64,000 bases of DNA from Gammaproteobacteria bacterium (GCA_012103455.1 WLWT01000001.1:372001-436000); one strand, 5' to 3'; positions 1 to 9,442 are shown, numbered from the stretch's first letter. Translations and numbers: made by a program. Notes: generated from the sequence alone by a model not told the origin.

Positions 1-522
1 CATCTTCGGCTCGTCATCGTAGCGCGACTGGCGCAGCCAATAGTCGTACACCACATTCAGTTCAGCAATGCGCTTTTTAGTCTCTTCACTTAGCGCAGCA
101 TAAGCGAGCTGTAAATTAGCCCAATAAGTGCGCGGTGCATCATTGGGCATTTCCACCATGTAAAGAATGCTGCCGGTGGCGGGCGCGGCCATATAACTCT
201 GATCGGTATGCCAATCCAACTCACCGGCACCCAAGCCACCTATGGAGTTGCCGAAATAATCTTTCATATTGGTGATATGAACCACCTCGGGACAATTGGC
301 CGATTGCCAATCCTCACGGACGATCACATCCGGATCGCCAAAACAGCGGCTAAACGCGACCAACTCCTGTTCGGCTAAACTCTGCCGGCGAAATATGAGC
401 AAACCGGTATTGGACCAAAGCTCACACAGATGGGCGGCAGTAGCATCATCCAAGCCTTGATGGATGGGCAAGCCGTCAACCCTATAGCCGAATGGCTCGA
501 GGGGATGCGTTGTCATAGTCAT
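1..522 (-). CDS. TauD/TfdA-type Fe(II)/2-oxoglutarate dioxygenase, 3' end outside window
   Basis: The first 174 codons of a dioxygenase that runs off the left edge. The family couples decarboxylation of 2-oxoglutarate to oxidation of a small organic substrate such as taurine or a phenoxy acid. Visible marks are the early 'FRCFGDP'-like stretch and the iron-binding HxD motif (HTDQSY, about residue 104), followed by 'AAPATGSILY', all typical of TauD. The second iron histidine and the 2-oxoglutarate arginine lie outside the window. The start ATG (522) overlaps the stop of the upstream VOC gene as ATGA, so the two are translationally coupled. The substrate cannot be told from this half. Confidence 0.88.
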   Translation of the reverse strand, partial: MTMTTHPLEPFGYRVDGLPIHQGLDDATAAHLCELWSNTGLLIFRRQSLAEQELVAFSRCFGDPDVIVREDWQSANCPEVVHITNMKDYFGNSIGGLGAGELDWHTDQSYMAAPATGSILYMVEMPNDAPRTYWANLQLAYAALSEETKKRIAELNVVYDYWLRQSRYDDEPKM

Positions 523-1283
523 ATGAGATTGACCCGCACGCCGCACACACTAATGATCCCGCCATCGCCGGCAAGTCCGCGTTGCTCCGCCGCCGCCCTG
601 ATGGCTGACCGGTTTTGCGGCAATACATCAATGGCCGAGATACCCAAACCTCTGTCGTCTTGCAATGCCACAAAACGCAATCGGCCATTGTCCAACAATA
701 TCTCGGGGCCTTTGGCACCCGGCAGGCAGGGCCGCGCCAAGACTTTGCTCCATTGCTCGCAGACGGCGCCAGGGTTATCCGCCTGCAATTCGATAGCCGT
801 GATCGCCTGCACCCGATCCGTTCGCACGTACTCCGTCCAATCCGGCCCGGCCCATTTCCAATACGACAATTGCCGGTGAAAATCAGTGCCTGGAGGCATG
901 CTATCCAATGACACAATCGCCCCAGGGACATCGGCAGGATGATAGTGCGTGGCAATGGCGTCTTCGCCCTCATACCGCCACACATCACGCACCCCTAGTG
1001 TCCGTACACGCTCGCGTTCGGCCACTGCGTCAGCGCACTGCACAATGATCATGTAACCACCGTCGCCGCCACGGCGTTGCAAATGCCGGCCAGCCGTGGT
1101 GCCCTCCTCGATCGGCGCGACCACTTCCAGCATGTTACCGTTAAGCGGCAGTAACGCATTCTCCAAGCCGAAGGCCGCGACTTGCGCATCGGAGAAACAC
1201 ACTTCAAGTCCGAATACCGCCCGAATGTCATCCACCGCGGGGGCCAAATCCGCCGCCACGAATACCAATTGACGCAATCTCAT
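519..1283 (-). CDS. VOC (glyoxalase-like) superfamily protein
   Basis: 254 residues that read as two VOC-like halves. The N-terminal half opens with 'LRQLVFVAADLAPAVDDIRAVFGL', the usual VOC beta-alpha start. A second repeat begins near residue 155 ('ITAIELQADNPGAVCEQWSKVL'). Many VOC proteins bind a metal and act on small diketones or thiols; here the metal ligands are not obvious, so a substrate-binding or isomerase role is as likely as lyase activity. It overlaps the dioxygenase gene by 4 bp, and the pair probably handles one substrate. The upstream gene on the same strand ends about 150 bp before it. Confidence 0.75.
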   Translation of the reverse strand: MRLRQLVFVAADLAPAVDDIRAVFGLEVCFSDAQVAAFGLENALLPLNGNMLEVVAPIEEGTTAGRHLQRRGGDGGYMIIVQCADAVAERERVRTLGVRDVWRYEGEDAIATHYHPADVPGAIVSLDSMPPGTDFHRQLSYWKWAGPDWTEYVRTDRVQAITAIELQADNPGAVCEQWSKVLARPCLPGAKGPEILLDNGRLRFVALQDDRGLGISAIDVLPQNRSAIRAAAEQRGLAGDGGIISVCGVRVNLI

Positions 1284-1437
1284 AGCCTACCTCCTCAGAC
1301 TCGCGCATCGCTCACATAGCGGTGCCGGTCACATCTATTCCGTTGCTGGCGAGCATCCCGGCCTCATCGCGATGGTGGCGGGCGCGCTCAGGGGGTGGCC
1401 GCGTTTCGCTCATGGATACTTGCCGACAAGACCGGCA

Positions 1438-2784
1438 TTAGTGGCCCGGTTGAACACCGGTAGCCGTATGGCCGATAGCCGCATGGAATGGCTCGGCGAT
1501 GAAAAAAGAACCGGCCTTCTCCGCGTTCGCTATAGCCGCCGCTGCGCGCTCCAACTCATCGCCTTGCAGCATGGCCAATAACCGCTCGCGTACCTCCAGC
1601 GCCCGCGCATCGCCGGCGTACACGGCCAACTGAAGCCGCATCCGTACATGCTCGAAGCCCGCTTGCATGACCCGCCGGTAAAGACTGGCATCGGCACAGC
1701 CATCAGGGCCGGCGCCGGAGCTTGTTTTAGGCGCCAATTCGTTGAGCGTGCGTCTGATGGCCGCATCCTCTTCGAGGTTGACCCACCAGGGCATATCCAC
1801 CGCCCGCACCGCCACCACTACCCGCCCGCCGGGCCGGATAACACGGGCCATCTCCGCCAACATCCGATCGGCATGACCCTCTTCCATCACCGTGGAACAA
1901 AACACCACATCGAAACTATCATCGGCGAAAGGCAACGCGTGCGCATTGGCGTAGCGGAAATCGATGGCCTTGGCGAGACCTTGAGCTTGCGCCAAGGCGC
2001 GGCCTTCATCGAGCAGATAAGCATTGATATCGATGCCGGTGATGGGCGGTCCGGCCGCCCTGCGCGCCGCCAATGGCCGCACCAGGGGACCGTGGCCACA
2101 ACCCACTTCCAGCATTTTGCTGTCCGCCGCTGGCGCCGCCTCGTCGATCAAGCGGTGGATAATGGCGCCGTAGCCGGACTGCGCCCGCGCTTCCAGCGTA
2201 GCCACCATACCGAGTGGCGCGCCGCCCAGGGAGATCACGCAGTAATCTCGCGCCAACGACTCGCGTACCGGTCCCCATTGACTGGGCACCAAGCCGATGG
2301 GCATCAAGACCACCGGAGGCCCGGCACCTTCGACGCCGGCACCTTCAACAGTGTAGTGAATGTCGCCTACCCGGCCCGGCCCCGCCGCCAACGAGACGAC
2401 GGGTATTGGATGGCTGGCGAGGTGCGCGCGCGTTTCTTTTTCTATGCGCCTGGCATTGTCGGCGATCAGATCATTCCAAAGGGGGGCGTGGTAACCCTCG
2501 AAAATAACCGTCTTCGCTTGCGGTGCCCGTTCCATGAGCCGCCGGGTATTAACGGGTCCGTTACCCTGATCCGAGGCGAAGGACAGGGTCGGCAAGCCGA
2601 TGACATCAGGCGTGCCTAAGCGCATCGCCGGGAATGCCAGTGTCAAGGTTGCGAAGCGGTTGGCATGCCGCGCCACCAGGCCGCCCCAATCAGCGGACGC
2701 CCAGGCCACCAAATGGGCGCGGGAGATACCCAAGGTATCCAATACCGCGATCACCTTGCTTGCGGTTTCGTTGACGGAATTCAT
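1438..2784 (-). CDS. Alpha/beta-hydrolase-like region fused to a class I methyltransferase
   Basis: A multidomain protein of about 448 residues. The N-terminal ~130 residues resemble the second half of an alpha/beta hydrolase, with a nucleophile-elbow-like 'WASADWGG' and a late 'EGYHAPLWND' histidine, but the early strands are missing. A linker domain ('YTVEGAG...LMPIGLVPSQWGPV', 'YCVISLGGAPLG') follows. The C-terminal half is a SAM methyltransferase with motif I 'LEVGCGHGP', the acidic 'ITGIDIN' strand end, 'LPFADDSFDVVFC' and 'VIRPGGRVVV'. Hydrolase-like plus methyltransferase architecture is known in uncharacterised proteins. The ATG at 2784 is preferred over a TTG at 2817. The methyl acceptor is unknown. 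Confidence 0.72.
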   Translation of the reverse strand: MNSVNETASKVIAVLDTLGISRAHLVAWASADWGGLVARHANRFATLTLAFPAMRLGTPDVIGLPTLSFASDQGNGPVNTRRLMERAPQAKTVIFEGYHAPLWNDLIADNARRIEKETRAHLASHPIPVVSLAAGPGRVGDIHYTVEGAGVEGAGPPVVLMPIGLVPSQWGPVRESLARDYCVISLGGAPLGMVATLEARAQSGYGAIIHRLIDEAAPAADSKMLEVGCGHGPLVRPLAARRAAGPPITGIDINAYLLDEGRALAQAQGLAKAIDFRYANAHALPFADDSFDVVFCSTVMEEGHADRMLAEMARVIRPGGRVVVAVRAVDMPWWVNLEEDAAIRRTLNELAPKTSSGAGPDGCADASLYRRVMQAGFEHVRMRLQLAVYAGDARALEVRERLLAMLQGDELERAAAAIANAEKAGSFFIAEPFHAAIGHTATGVQPGH

Positions 2785-3044
2785 GAGTGGATTTTCCCGA
2801 GTGAATATTTCATCCAAGGTGGCTGCATGTCGCCGTGATGATGTCTTAGAGAAGTGGTTGATAGCTTAACCGAGCCCGCATACAACCACATTGCTCCCGG
2901 CACTGCCCATCCTGTGCGGCCCTGAATAAGACCCTGAGCGAGGCTCTGAATGAAGCCCTGAGTGAGGAACTCTCAGCCACTTAGCCGCGCCGCATCAGCT
3001 ATAGTGGACGGCTAGTTACGCGCTAGGCGCTACAGCGCCCGGCG

Positions 3045-4352
3045 GTGCACGCGCAAAACGAGCCAGCCATCCCCATGCCATCGTTACCCTCCCTAGTCCT
3101 AGTGCCAACCACCCGCGGCGGCGCACGGCCCCCGGCGGCGGCGCCAAGCGCATGGCGAGCGCCGCTGCTGGTGCTCGCCGCCGCGTGCTTCATAGGCTTT
3201 TTGAGTTTCGGGATCCGCGGCGTCTTCGGCTTTTTCCTGGAGCCCATGACCGTCACGCGCGGGTGGAGCCGCGAAACCTTCGCCATCGCCATGGCCATTC
3301 AGAATCTGATGTGGGGGATTGCCACTCCTTTTGCCGGCGCCTTGGCGGACCGCTTCGGACAGACCTGGGTGCTCGGCACAGGGGCGATCATTTATTGCGC
3401 CGGCCTTGCCGCCATGGCCAACGTGACATCGGGCACCATGCTCTATCTAGCGGGCGGATTGCTGGTGGGACTGGGGGTAGGCTTTACCTCTTTTTCGCTA
3501 GCCATGTCGGCCATCGCCAAGGTGGTGGGACCAGAGCGGCGCTCGCTGGCGCTGGGCCTAGGGGCCTCGTCCGGCTCCCTGGGACAGGTGGTTTTCTCAC
3601 CGTTGAGCCTTGCGCTTATCGAGACTTATCAGTGGCAAAGCGCTCTCATCATCCTGGCCTGCATTGCCTTGTCCATCCTGCCCTTGGCGCTCATCTTGCC
3701 CAAGGGCAACGCAGCGTCCGCCGCCGCCGCCCAGGTGGAGCAGAGTCTATCGCAAGCTATGCACGAGGCTTTCGCCCACCGTGGTTATCTGCTGCTACTG
3801 GCCGGCTTCTTCGTCTGCGGATTTCACGTGGCTTTTATCGCTGTGCACTTCCCTGCTTATGTGCAAGACATAGGTCTTGCAGCCAGCGTGGGCGCGTACA
3901 CCCTGGCCATCGTCGGCTTGGTCAATATCCCGGGCGCGTTTCTCGCCGGCGCGGTGGGACAGAAGTTCAGTAAAAAAAGTACCTTGGCGGTTATCTATTT
4001 TCTGCGTGGCATTTGGATAATCGGCTTGATCTCGGTACCACAAACCGCCGTGACCATGTACATCTTCGGCGCATTACTCGGGTTGTTGTGGTTAGCCACG
4101 GTACCGCTCACCACGGGCATAGTGGCTCAGGTGTTCGGCGTGCGGTACATGGCCACATTGACCGGTTTCGTCATCATGACCCACCAAATGGGCAGCTTTT
4201 GCGGCGTATGGTTAGGCGGCTGGGCCTTCGATCACACCGGCTCGTACGACTTGGTTTGGCTGTGTGGCATAGTCCTCGCATTCGCCGCGGCGATTTTACA
4301 CTGGCCCATCAACGAGCAGCCCGTGGCAAGACTGGCGCAGGCCACCGGTTGA
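3045..4352 (+). CDS. MFS transporter, monocarboxylate/oxalate-formate type
   Basis: 435 residues with about 12 hydrophobic segments. 'WSRETFAIAMAIQNLMWGIATPFAGALADRFG' is the characteristic TM1-TM2 loop region of MCT/OFA-type carriers, which move carboxylates across the inner membrane with protons. The start is given as GTG 3045; an ATG at about 3075 would give a shorter cytoplasmic tail. It is divergent from the methyltransferase gene. The 260-bp gap between them carries imperfect repeats of 'CCCTGAGYGAGG' type and room for two promoters, but no clear operator. The substrate is unknown. Confidence 0.85.
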   Translation: MHAQNEPAIPMPSLPSLVLVPTTRGGARPPAAAPSAWRAPLLVLAAACFIGFLSFGIRGVFGFFLEPMTVTRGWSRETFAIAMAIQNLMWGIATPFAGALADRFGQTWVLGTGAIIYCAGLAAMANVTSGTMLYLAGGLLVGLGVGFTSFSLAMSAIAKVVGPERRSLALGLGASSGSLGQVVFSPLSLALIETYQWQSALIILACIALSILPLALILPKGNAASAAAAQVEQSLSQAMHEAFAHRGYLLLLAGFFVCGFHVAFIAVHFPAYVQDIGLAASVGAYTLAIVGLVNIPGAFLAGAVGQKFSKKSTLAVIYFLRGIWIIGLISVPQTAVTMYIFGALLGLLWLATVPLTTGIVAQVFGVRYMATLTGFVIMTHQMGSFCGVWLGGWAFDHTGSYDLVWLCGIVLAFAAAILHWPINEQPVARLAQATG

Positions 4353-4408
4353 AGATAGGGCGATGCGAAAGACGTCTACCACTACCGGCTATCTGAGATC
4401 AGAACCCA

Positions 4409-4550
4409 GGGCATCTGCTAAAAATGCACTTTTCCGCGATTGCGGCGTCAGCGCCGTGCTCCAATCCTCAGGTATCACCTAGACACTGCGGTTGCGCGCG
4501 CGGTGCTTCCTTGCGCTCACGAAACAATGACTATTGTTAGCGGCGCCCCC
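4409..4550 (+). repeat. MITE-like dispersed repeat, copy A
   Basis: About 142 bp beginning GGGCATCTGCTAAAAATGCA and ending with an inverted version (ATTGTTAGCGGCGCCC). It is flanked by CCCA on both sides, which reads as a 4-bp target duplication. The internal sequence matches the other copies in this window. A short ORF starting at about 4440 is carried by the repeat and is not a gene. Confidence 0.9.
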
Positions 4551-4910
4551 CAGTCGAAGTTTGAGCCCAGCGCAGGAATCCTGATGCAGTGCCCCAGCAC
4601 CCTCCATGGCGCATATATACCTTAGGGCATATATAACCTGGGGCATAGCAACTAAGAACTCTTGCGCTGGCGGCGGCGGACCCCGTCGCGGTGGGTGATA
4701 TCAAGACCGCGCACCATTGGGATGGCTGGTTTAAGCGCCAGCACATGGTTGCAGGTGCAACACTGGCCAATTCATTGACCGATTGAGTTGACCCATTGAG
4801 TTCTGGTCAAGAGACAGCCTGCAACTGGAGCGCGCAGGGGTTGCCAACATAGCGCGGCGTGAATTGCACCAACACGCGTTTGACCGTATGGAATCATGCA
4901 ACCGGCCACA
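4551..4910. other. Non-coding stretch between repeat copy A and the dgkA relic
   Basis: No gene is recognised. The stretch holds short repeated 'GGGCATATATAACCT'-like units near 4605-4645. An open plus-strand piece at about 4655-4785 ('DPVAVGDIKTAHHWDGW') has no start signal and no recognised family, and may be a further gene remnant. Confidence 0.5.
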
Positions 4911-5230
4911 TCAAAGATAGGTATCCGCCAGCACCAGAGCCCAGCTGATGACGCAGTTGCAAAGGGCCAACAAAACCGCCGCGCTAGCCATATCCTTAGC
5001 CCGTTTAGAAAGCTCGTGATACTTCGGGGAAACCCGATCGATGATGGCTCCCACGGCGGAATTCAGCAATTCCACCACCAATACCGAGATGATGGTGCCG
5101 ATGAGTAGGGCTTTTTGCGAGTCCGCAGCAGCCCTGCGGTACGGGGTTGTCAGTCATGTCCACTCCGTGATGAGCAAGCCGGCGCAGGCAGTGTGCCGCA
5201 AGGAAGGCCAGCGCCAGTCAAATAGGGGCC
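4911..5230 (-). pseudogene. dgkA: Diacylglycerol kinase (DgkA) relic, N-terminally disrupted
   Basis: The minus strand encodes a clear DgkA C-terminal half: 'LLIGTIISVLVVELLNSAV', then 'IIDRVSPKYHELSKRAKD' and 'MASAAVLLAL'. This includes the catalytic-region glutamate (VVELLNSA) and the conserved YHELSKRAKDM segment. DgkA phosphorylates diacylglycerol in the inner membrane. The frame is open only from about 5149 after a TGA. A fragment in another frame ('LALAFLAAHCLRRLAHHGV', about 5160-5220) resembles the upstream membrane segment, which indicates a frameshift, and the N-terminal third is missing. Short repeats of 'GGGGCCATCTA' type occur at 5224-5262, where the homology stops. It is not expected to be functional. 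Confidence 0.85.
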
Positions 5231-5275
5231 ATCTAAGGGGACCATCTACAGGGGCCATCTAAATAGAGTGGCCCG

Positions 5276-5959
5276 TCAAACAGAAGGCTGGCCATCTGGC
5301 GCAAAAAGCCAGCGGCAAAAAAAAGTCGCCACCACGGCGGCGGCGAGTTGCGCGGCGATGAACATCGGTGCGTGCTCAGGATCGATGCCGGAGAAGGTGT
5401 CGGTGAATGAACGGGCCACGGTGACGGCGGGATTAGCAAACGAAGTAGAGGCGGTAAACCAATACGCCGCAGTGATATACAGTCCCACCGCCGCTGGCAC
5501 CAAGGCGGGGCGCCAACGCAAAGTGCCAAGAATAGTGAACACTAGCCCGAAGGTGGCCACACCTTCGGCAAACCACTGGGCAGCACCCGTGCGTGCTTTG
5601 GCCGAGAACTGCACCAATTCTTCTTCGAACATCAGGTGAGCCGCACCGGTGCCGGCCAGCCCACCCAGCACTTGAGCCACCACATAAAGCGCCGCCAGCG
5701 CAAGACCCAACTCGCGGCGCAGTACGAAGCTCAGGGTCACGGCGGGATTGAAATGAGCCCCGGACAACGGCCCGAAAACCGTGATCAGAACAACCAAGAT
5801 AGCACCGGTGGGGATCGTATTGCCGAGCAGCGCGATGGCGACATTCCCCCCGGCCAAGGTCTCGGCCATGATGCCGGAGCCAACCACGGTGGCCAACAGC
5901 CCCGCCGTGCCCACAAACTCCGCAGCGAGCAGGCGCGGCAAACTAGCGGTCTCCATCAC
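5276..5959 (-). CDS. MIP/aquaporin family channel
   Basis: 227 residues with six membrane segments and both pore motifs: 'HFNPAVTLS' in the first half and 'FANPAVTVARSFTDTFSGI' in the second. Aquaporins pass water or small neutral solutes. The second-loop sequence resembles the bacterial subgroup often found in arsenic resistance loci, but no ars gene is adjacent, so solute choice is open. The ATG at 5959 is followed directly by a methionine-rich start. The gene appears transcribed alone. A dgkA relic lies just downstream, and a possible terminator region with short GGGGCCATCTA repeats lies between them. Confidence 0.88.
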   Translation of the reverse strand: MMETASLPRLLAAEFVGTAGLLATVVGSGIMAETLAGGNVAIALLGNTIPTGAILVVLITVFGPLSGAHFNPAVTLSFVLRRELGLALAALYVVAQVLGGLAGTGAAHLMFEEELVQFSAKARTGAAQWFAEGVATFGLVFTILGTLRWRPALVPAAVGLYITAAYWFTASTSFANPAVTVARSFTDTFSGIDPEHAPMFIAAQLAAAVVATFFCRWLFAPDGQPSV

Positions 5960-6079
5960 GACTCCCTCAGCATTGCTGTTTACAAATGTATGGTGTTTGA
6001 AGTGAGCCGCTATCTATCATTGCCATTGAGGAACGCAAGCCGCACCCGCGAGAACGCGGGTGCGTACACTGCGGGGCGT

Positions 6080-8014
6080 TCAGCCCATCACGCCACCGTC
6101 ATCGCGGGTGATGGCGACGATGGAGGAACGTGGCACCGAATCACCACCACCGGGGAAGTGACTACGGCCCCGCTCACCGGGATGCTGAATACCGATGAAC
6201 ATGGTTTTTTTATCGGCGCTCCAGGTGATACCAGTGACCTCACACTCTTTTGGCCCGACTAGAAAACGGCTGATCTCACCGGTTTGCGTGTTGCCGAGCA
6301 GCATCTGGTTGTTTCCCTGGCCGGCGAAGTCGTCCTTATTGGAGTACTTGCCATCGGTCTGGATCCAAAGACCGCCCTTGGAGTCGAACGCCAATCCATC
6401 CGGCGAGTTGAACATATTGTCCTCGTTCACATTCATCGAGCCGGCACGATCATCGCTATGCACGGTGGGATTACCCGCCATGACGTAGAGATCCCATTTG
6501 AAGCCAGCGGCGGTGTGATCGCCGTGGTCGGGCAGCCAGCGCACGATTTGGCCGTATTGGTTGCCGGCGCGGGGATTGGGGCCGCCCACCGGCGTTGCAT
6601 CGCCACCTTTATTCGGTTTCTTACCCCGGTTCTTGTTGTTGGTGAGCGCGCAGTACACCTGCGCCTGCGCGGGATGAGCGGCGACCCACTCCGGGCGATC
6701 CATGGTCGTCGCACCCACCGCCGAGGCCGCTTGGCGGGTATGAATGCAGATCTCCGCTTGAGACTTCATGCCCGTCGTCTGCGGTGAAAGCTCCAGCCAT
6801 TCACCGCGGCCATCGTCGTGGAATTTCGCCACCGACAACGTGCCTTGCGCCAATAACTCGGAGTTATCGCCGAGTTCTCGGTACTTATCCTTGGAGACAA
6901 AGCGGTAGAGAAATTCACCGCGTTCATCGTCGCCCAGATACACCACCACGCGAGCGTTGGCCGCCACTACGGCCTCGGCATTCTCGTGCTTGAAGCGGCC
7001 AAGAGCAGTGCGCTTTTTGGGCGTGGATTGCGCATCCAGCGGATTGATCTCAACGATATAACCAGCCCGGTTGGGCTCGTTCGGGTGCTTGGAGATATCA
7101 AAGCGTTCATCCACCGCGCCCCAGCCATAACCCCAGTCTTTATTACTCACGCCGTAGCGCTTCAATTCGGCCGAAGGCGTGTAGCCGGGATCGGAGCTTG
7201 AGAAATAGCCGTTGAAGTTCTCCTCGCAGGCGAGATAAGTGCCCCATGGAGTGCGGCCATTGCCGCAGTTATTCCAGGTTCCAAGGGAGCGCGTGCCGGT
7301 TGCATCGGCGGCTGTCTTGAGCAGTTCATGGCCCGCCGCCGGACCGCTGATCGCCATCGGCGTATCGGCGGTGATGCGGCGGTTGAACGGCGAATCCTTG
7401 ATTACCTTCCAGGTCCCGCCGTCATTTTCGATTTCCATGACGCTAACGCCGTGACCGGCTTTACCCTTGCGTACGTCGTCCGCGTTCTCGGGCAACTTGG
7501 ACTCGCGGTTGCCGTAAATGATGGAGCGGTTCACGTACTCGTTGTTCACTGCCAGGATGGAGCGGCCATCCTTGGTGAACAATGACATGCCGTCGTTGTT
7601 GTCACCGAATGCCAATTCCTGGGAAGCGCCGGTACCACGGCTAGCGTGATCAAACGGCACGCCCTTGCTCCAGAGCGGATCGCCCCAGCTCACCACTGTG
7701 TGCCAACTAAAGCCCTTAGGCACGCGAATCGTGTCGCTGCCACCGGCGGCGAGGGGTTCAAACGGCAACCATCCCTGGCTTACCCGGCTGGGGGCCGCCG
7801 CCGCTTGGGCACGGCCAGGCGCCGTCAAGCCGGCGCTAGTGACGAACGCAGCGGCGCCGAAAGCTACCGACGTGCCTAAAAACCGGCGCCGGCTCACCAA
7901 CCGAGCCGCGATCTCGTTGAATTCGGGCTCCGATGTAGGCGGATTTACCTGCTCGTCGAATTCGTCGAACGACAGTTCGACACCGTCGTGATTTGCCATG
8001 TCTTGATTGGCCAT
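6080..8014 (-). CDS. PhoX-type alkaline phosphatase (DUF839), Tat exported
   Basis: 644 residues. A twin-arginine signal is visible at about residues 42-70 (SRRRFLGTSVAFGAAAF, then an AQA-type cleavage region). This leaves a large PhoX domain with 'GWLPFEPLAAGGSDTIRVPKGF', 'GYGWGAVDERFDI', 'VVVYLGDDERGEFLYRF' and a C-terminal 'DGLAFDSKGGLWIQTDG'. PhoX enzymes are periplasmic Ca/Fe phosphatases that release phosphate from organic esters when phosphate is scarce. The signal is preceded by an unusually long acidic N-terminal tail, as is common in this family. The gene is monocistronic. No clear pho box was identified upstream. Confidence 0.92.
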   Translation of the reverse strand: MANQDMANHDGVELSFDEFDEQVNPPTSEPEFNEIAARLVSRRRFLGTSVAFGAAAFVTSAGLTAPGRAQAAAAPSRVSQGWLPFEPLAAGGSDTIRVPKGFSWHTVVSWGDPLWSKGVPFDHASRGTGASQELAFGDNNDGMSLFTKDGRSILAVNNEYVNRSIIYGNRESKLPENADDVRKGKAGHGVSVMEIENDGGTWKVIKDSPFNRRITADTPMAISGPAAGHELLKTAADATGTRSLGTWNNCGNGRTPWGTYLACEENFNGYFSSSDPGYTPSAELKRYGVSNKDWGYGWGAVDERFDISKHPNEPNRAGYIVEINPLDAQSTPKKRTALGRFKHENAEAVVAANARVVVYLGDDERGEFLYRFVSKDKYRELGDNSELLAQGTLSVAKFHDDGRGEWLELSPQTTGMKSQAEICIHTRQAASAVGATTMDRPEWVAAHPAQAQVYCALTNNKNRGKKPNKGGDATPVGGPNPRAGNQYGQIVRWLPDHGDHTAAGFKWDLYVMAGNPTVHSDDRAGSMNVNEDNMFNSPDGLAFDSKGGLWIQTDGKYSNKDDFAGQGNNQMLLGNTQTGEISRFLVGPKECEVTGITWSADKKTMFIGIQHPGERGRSHFPGGGDSVPRSSIVAITRDDGGVMG

Positions 8015-8301
8015 GGAGATATTCCCTCGTTGATTGATTTATCGGACACTCGTGAATGCACACACATCCGGTCCGGCCCACCAGTATCTTGCTCAAATAT
8101 GACGGATTGATGTAACCGAGAATGCGGGTATGACACTCATCTGATAGTTGAAGCAGCGCCAATGTAGCACGGCGAAAGCAACCACGGCGCGATGGCGGGC
8201 GCAGCCAGACTGGCGCCTGGGCCTCTACGGCCCAGACGCAATGAACACTCAACAATGAACGCTCAATAATGGGCGGCCTGCATCAAGAGCGCCGGCCTGA
8301 A

Positions 8302-8829
8302 TTAGCCCGGCTGCCCGAAGGTGGCCATGCGATCGATAGTACACTCGAATAACACCCGCTTCTCTTCGATCGCCGGATCGCGCAGGCCATAGGCGCCGCC
8401 ATCGCCGGTGTACTTTTGCCAAATCTTGTTGACATGCGCCGTCACCCGCGCACCCTCCGGGCCGTCTTCGTGTAGCTCTTTAGTGGCGGTGCACTTGATG
8501 CTCACCCAATGATAAGGATTATCCGGATTCACCACCAAAATAGTGATCTGCGGATTTTTCCTGATCCAAGCGCATTTAGGGCGGTGCTCCGCCGTATTCA
8601 CTAAAATCTTCTCGCCGTCGTGGTCGAACCACATGGGCGTGAGTCCGGGACGGCCATCGGGGCCTACAACGGCCACGGATACGGTAATGGGCCGATCCAA
8701 CAATTCGCGGTAGATGGGCTCCAGATCATCCAGGGTGGCCGCTTTTTTGCGCTCGCCGATGGAGAACTGCCCTGCTTGCAAACCGTTGGCGACATCTTTG
8801 AAAGCCGCCACTACAAACTCATTCGGCAT
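8302..8829 (-). CDS. Pyridoxamine 5'-phosphate oxidase-like flavin-fold protein
   Basis: 175 residues from the ATG at 8829. This start is preferred over a longer reading from 8964, which would run into the divergent VOC gene. 'RPITVSVAVVGPDGRPGLTPMWFDHDGEKILVNTAEHRPKC' followed by 'NPQITILVVNPDNPYHWVSIKCTA' is the split-barrel FMN/F420-binding fold of the PNPOx-like superfamily. Members reduce or oxidise small molecules with a flavin or deazaflavin. A purine-rich AGCGAAG lies just upstream as a possible ribosome site. The exact reaction is unknown. Confidence 0.82.
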   Translation of the reverse strand: MPNEFVVAAFKDVANGLQAGQFSIGERKKAATLDDLEPIYRELLDRPITVSVAVVGPDGRPGLTPMWFDHDGEKILVNTAEHRPKCAWIRKNPQITILVVNPDNPYHWVSIKCTATKELHEDGPEGARVTAHVNKIWQKYTGDGGAYGLRDPAIEEKRVLFECTIDRMATFGQPG

Positions 8830-8950
8830 CGTTCTTCGCTCCGCTCGGGTTACCATACGGCAGTATCGGCGGCTCCAACCGGGCCGGTCAACCGCGATAT
8901 ACTGCGTCTGCTCCAAGTAACCGCTATGACGGCGGCAAGAGGTAAGCAGT

Positions 8951-9367
8951 ATGCACTTGGCCAAGCTGGAACATTATCTGATCCTGTCCGATGACATGGA
9001 GACGACCAAAGATTTCTACGTGGACGTGCTCGGCCTGCGGGTAGGTCCACGGCCACCGTTTCCATTTCCAGGGTATTGGCTCTATCTGGGTGATCAGCCC
9101 TGTGTGCACCTGGCCTCATCGGCTGCAACCCGAGGGCAAAAAGACTATCTGGGCCGTGACAACGACGGCTCGGGCACCGGCTCTATCGATCACGTGGCTT
9201 TTACCGCGGTCGATGTGCCGGCGACTGTGGCGCATCTAGAGGCCAAAAACATACCCATGATCCGGCGCGATGTGCCGGCTCAGCAGGCCCACCAGATCTT
9301 CATTCAGGATCCGAACGGCACCCATATCGAACTCAATTTCAAGGTGGACGAGAACGGCAACGGATGA
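8951..9367 (+). CDS. VOC family protein (glyoxalase/dioxygenase fold)
   Basis: 138 residues, a single VOC module pair: 'LEHYLILSDDMETTKDFYVDVLGLRVG' at the start, 'GSIDHVAFTAVDV' and 'FIQDPNGTHIELNF' at the end. The likely metal ligands (H8 region, the DHVAF histidine and the IELNF glutamate) are present, so a metal-dependent enzyme is plausible. A GAGGTAAG ribosome site precedes the ATG by 6 bases. It is divergent from the PNPOx-like gene and 75 bp ahead of the DUF445 gene. The substrate is not predictable. Confidence 0.85.
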   Translation: MHLAKLEHYLILSDDMETTKDFYVDVLGLRVGPRPPFPFPGYWLYLGDQPCVHLASSAATRGQKDYLGRDNDGSGTGSIDHVAFTAVDVPATVAHLEAKNIPMIRRDVPAQQAHQIFIQDPNGTHIELNFKVDENGNG

Positions 9368-9442
9368 GCACAATTCCAACGCCGCCCCACCCGACTATGC
9401 CGCGCGTGCCGCTGCCACCGTTTACCACCCGTCTCTAGATCA

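Noticed and set aside
1648..2619. Long plus-strand open frame (323 codons) opposite the methyltransferase gene
   Set aside because: Low-complexity arginine/histidine-rich product typical of an antisense shadow in GC-rich DNA; no ribosome site, no family.
4440..4625. Short ORFs inside the dispersed repeats (also near 48159-48368 and 54203-54469) as a conserved small-protein family
   Set aside because: Their similarity comes from the repeat sequence itself; they lack ribosome sites and run into unrelated flanks.
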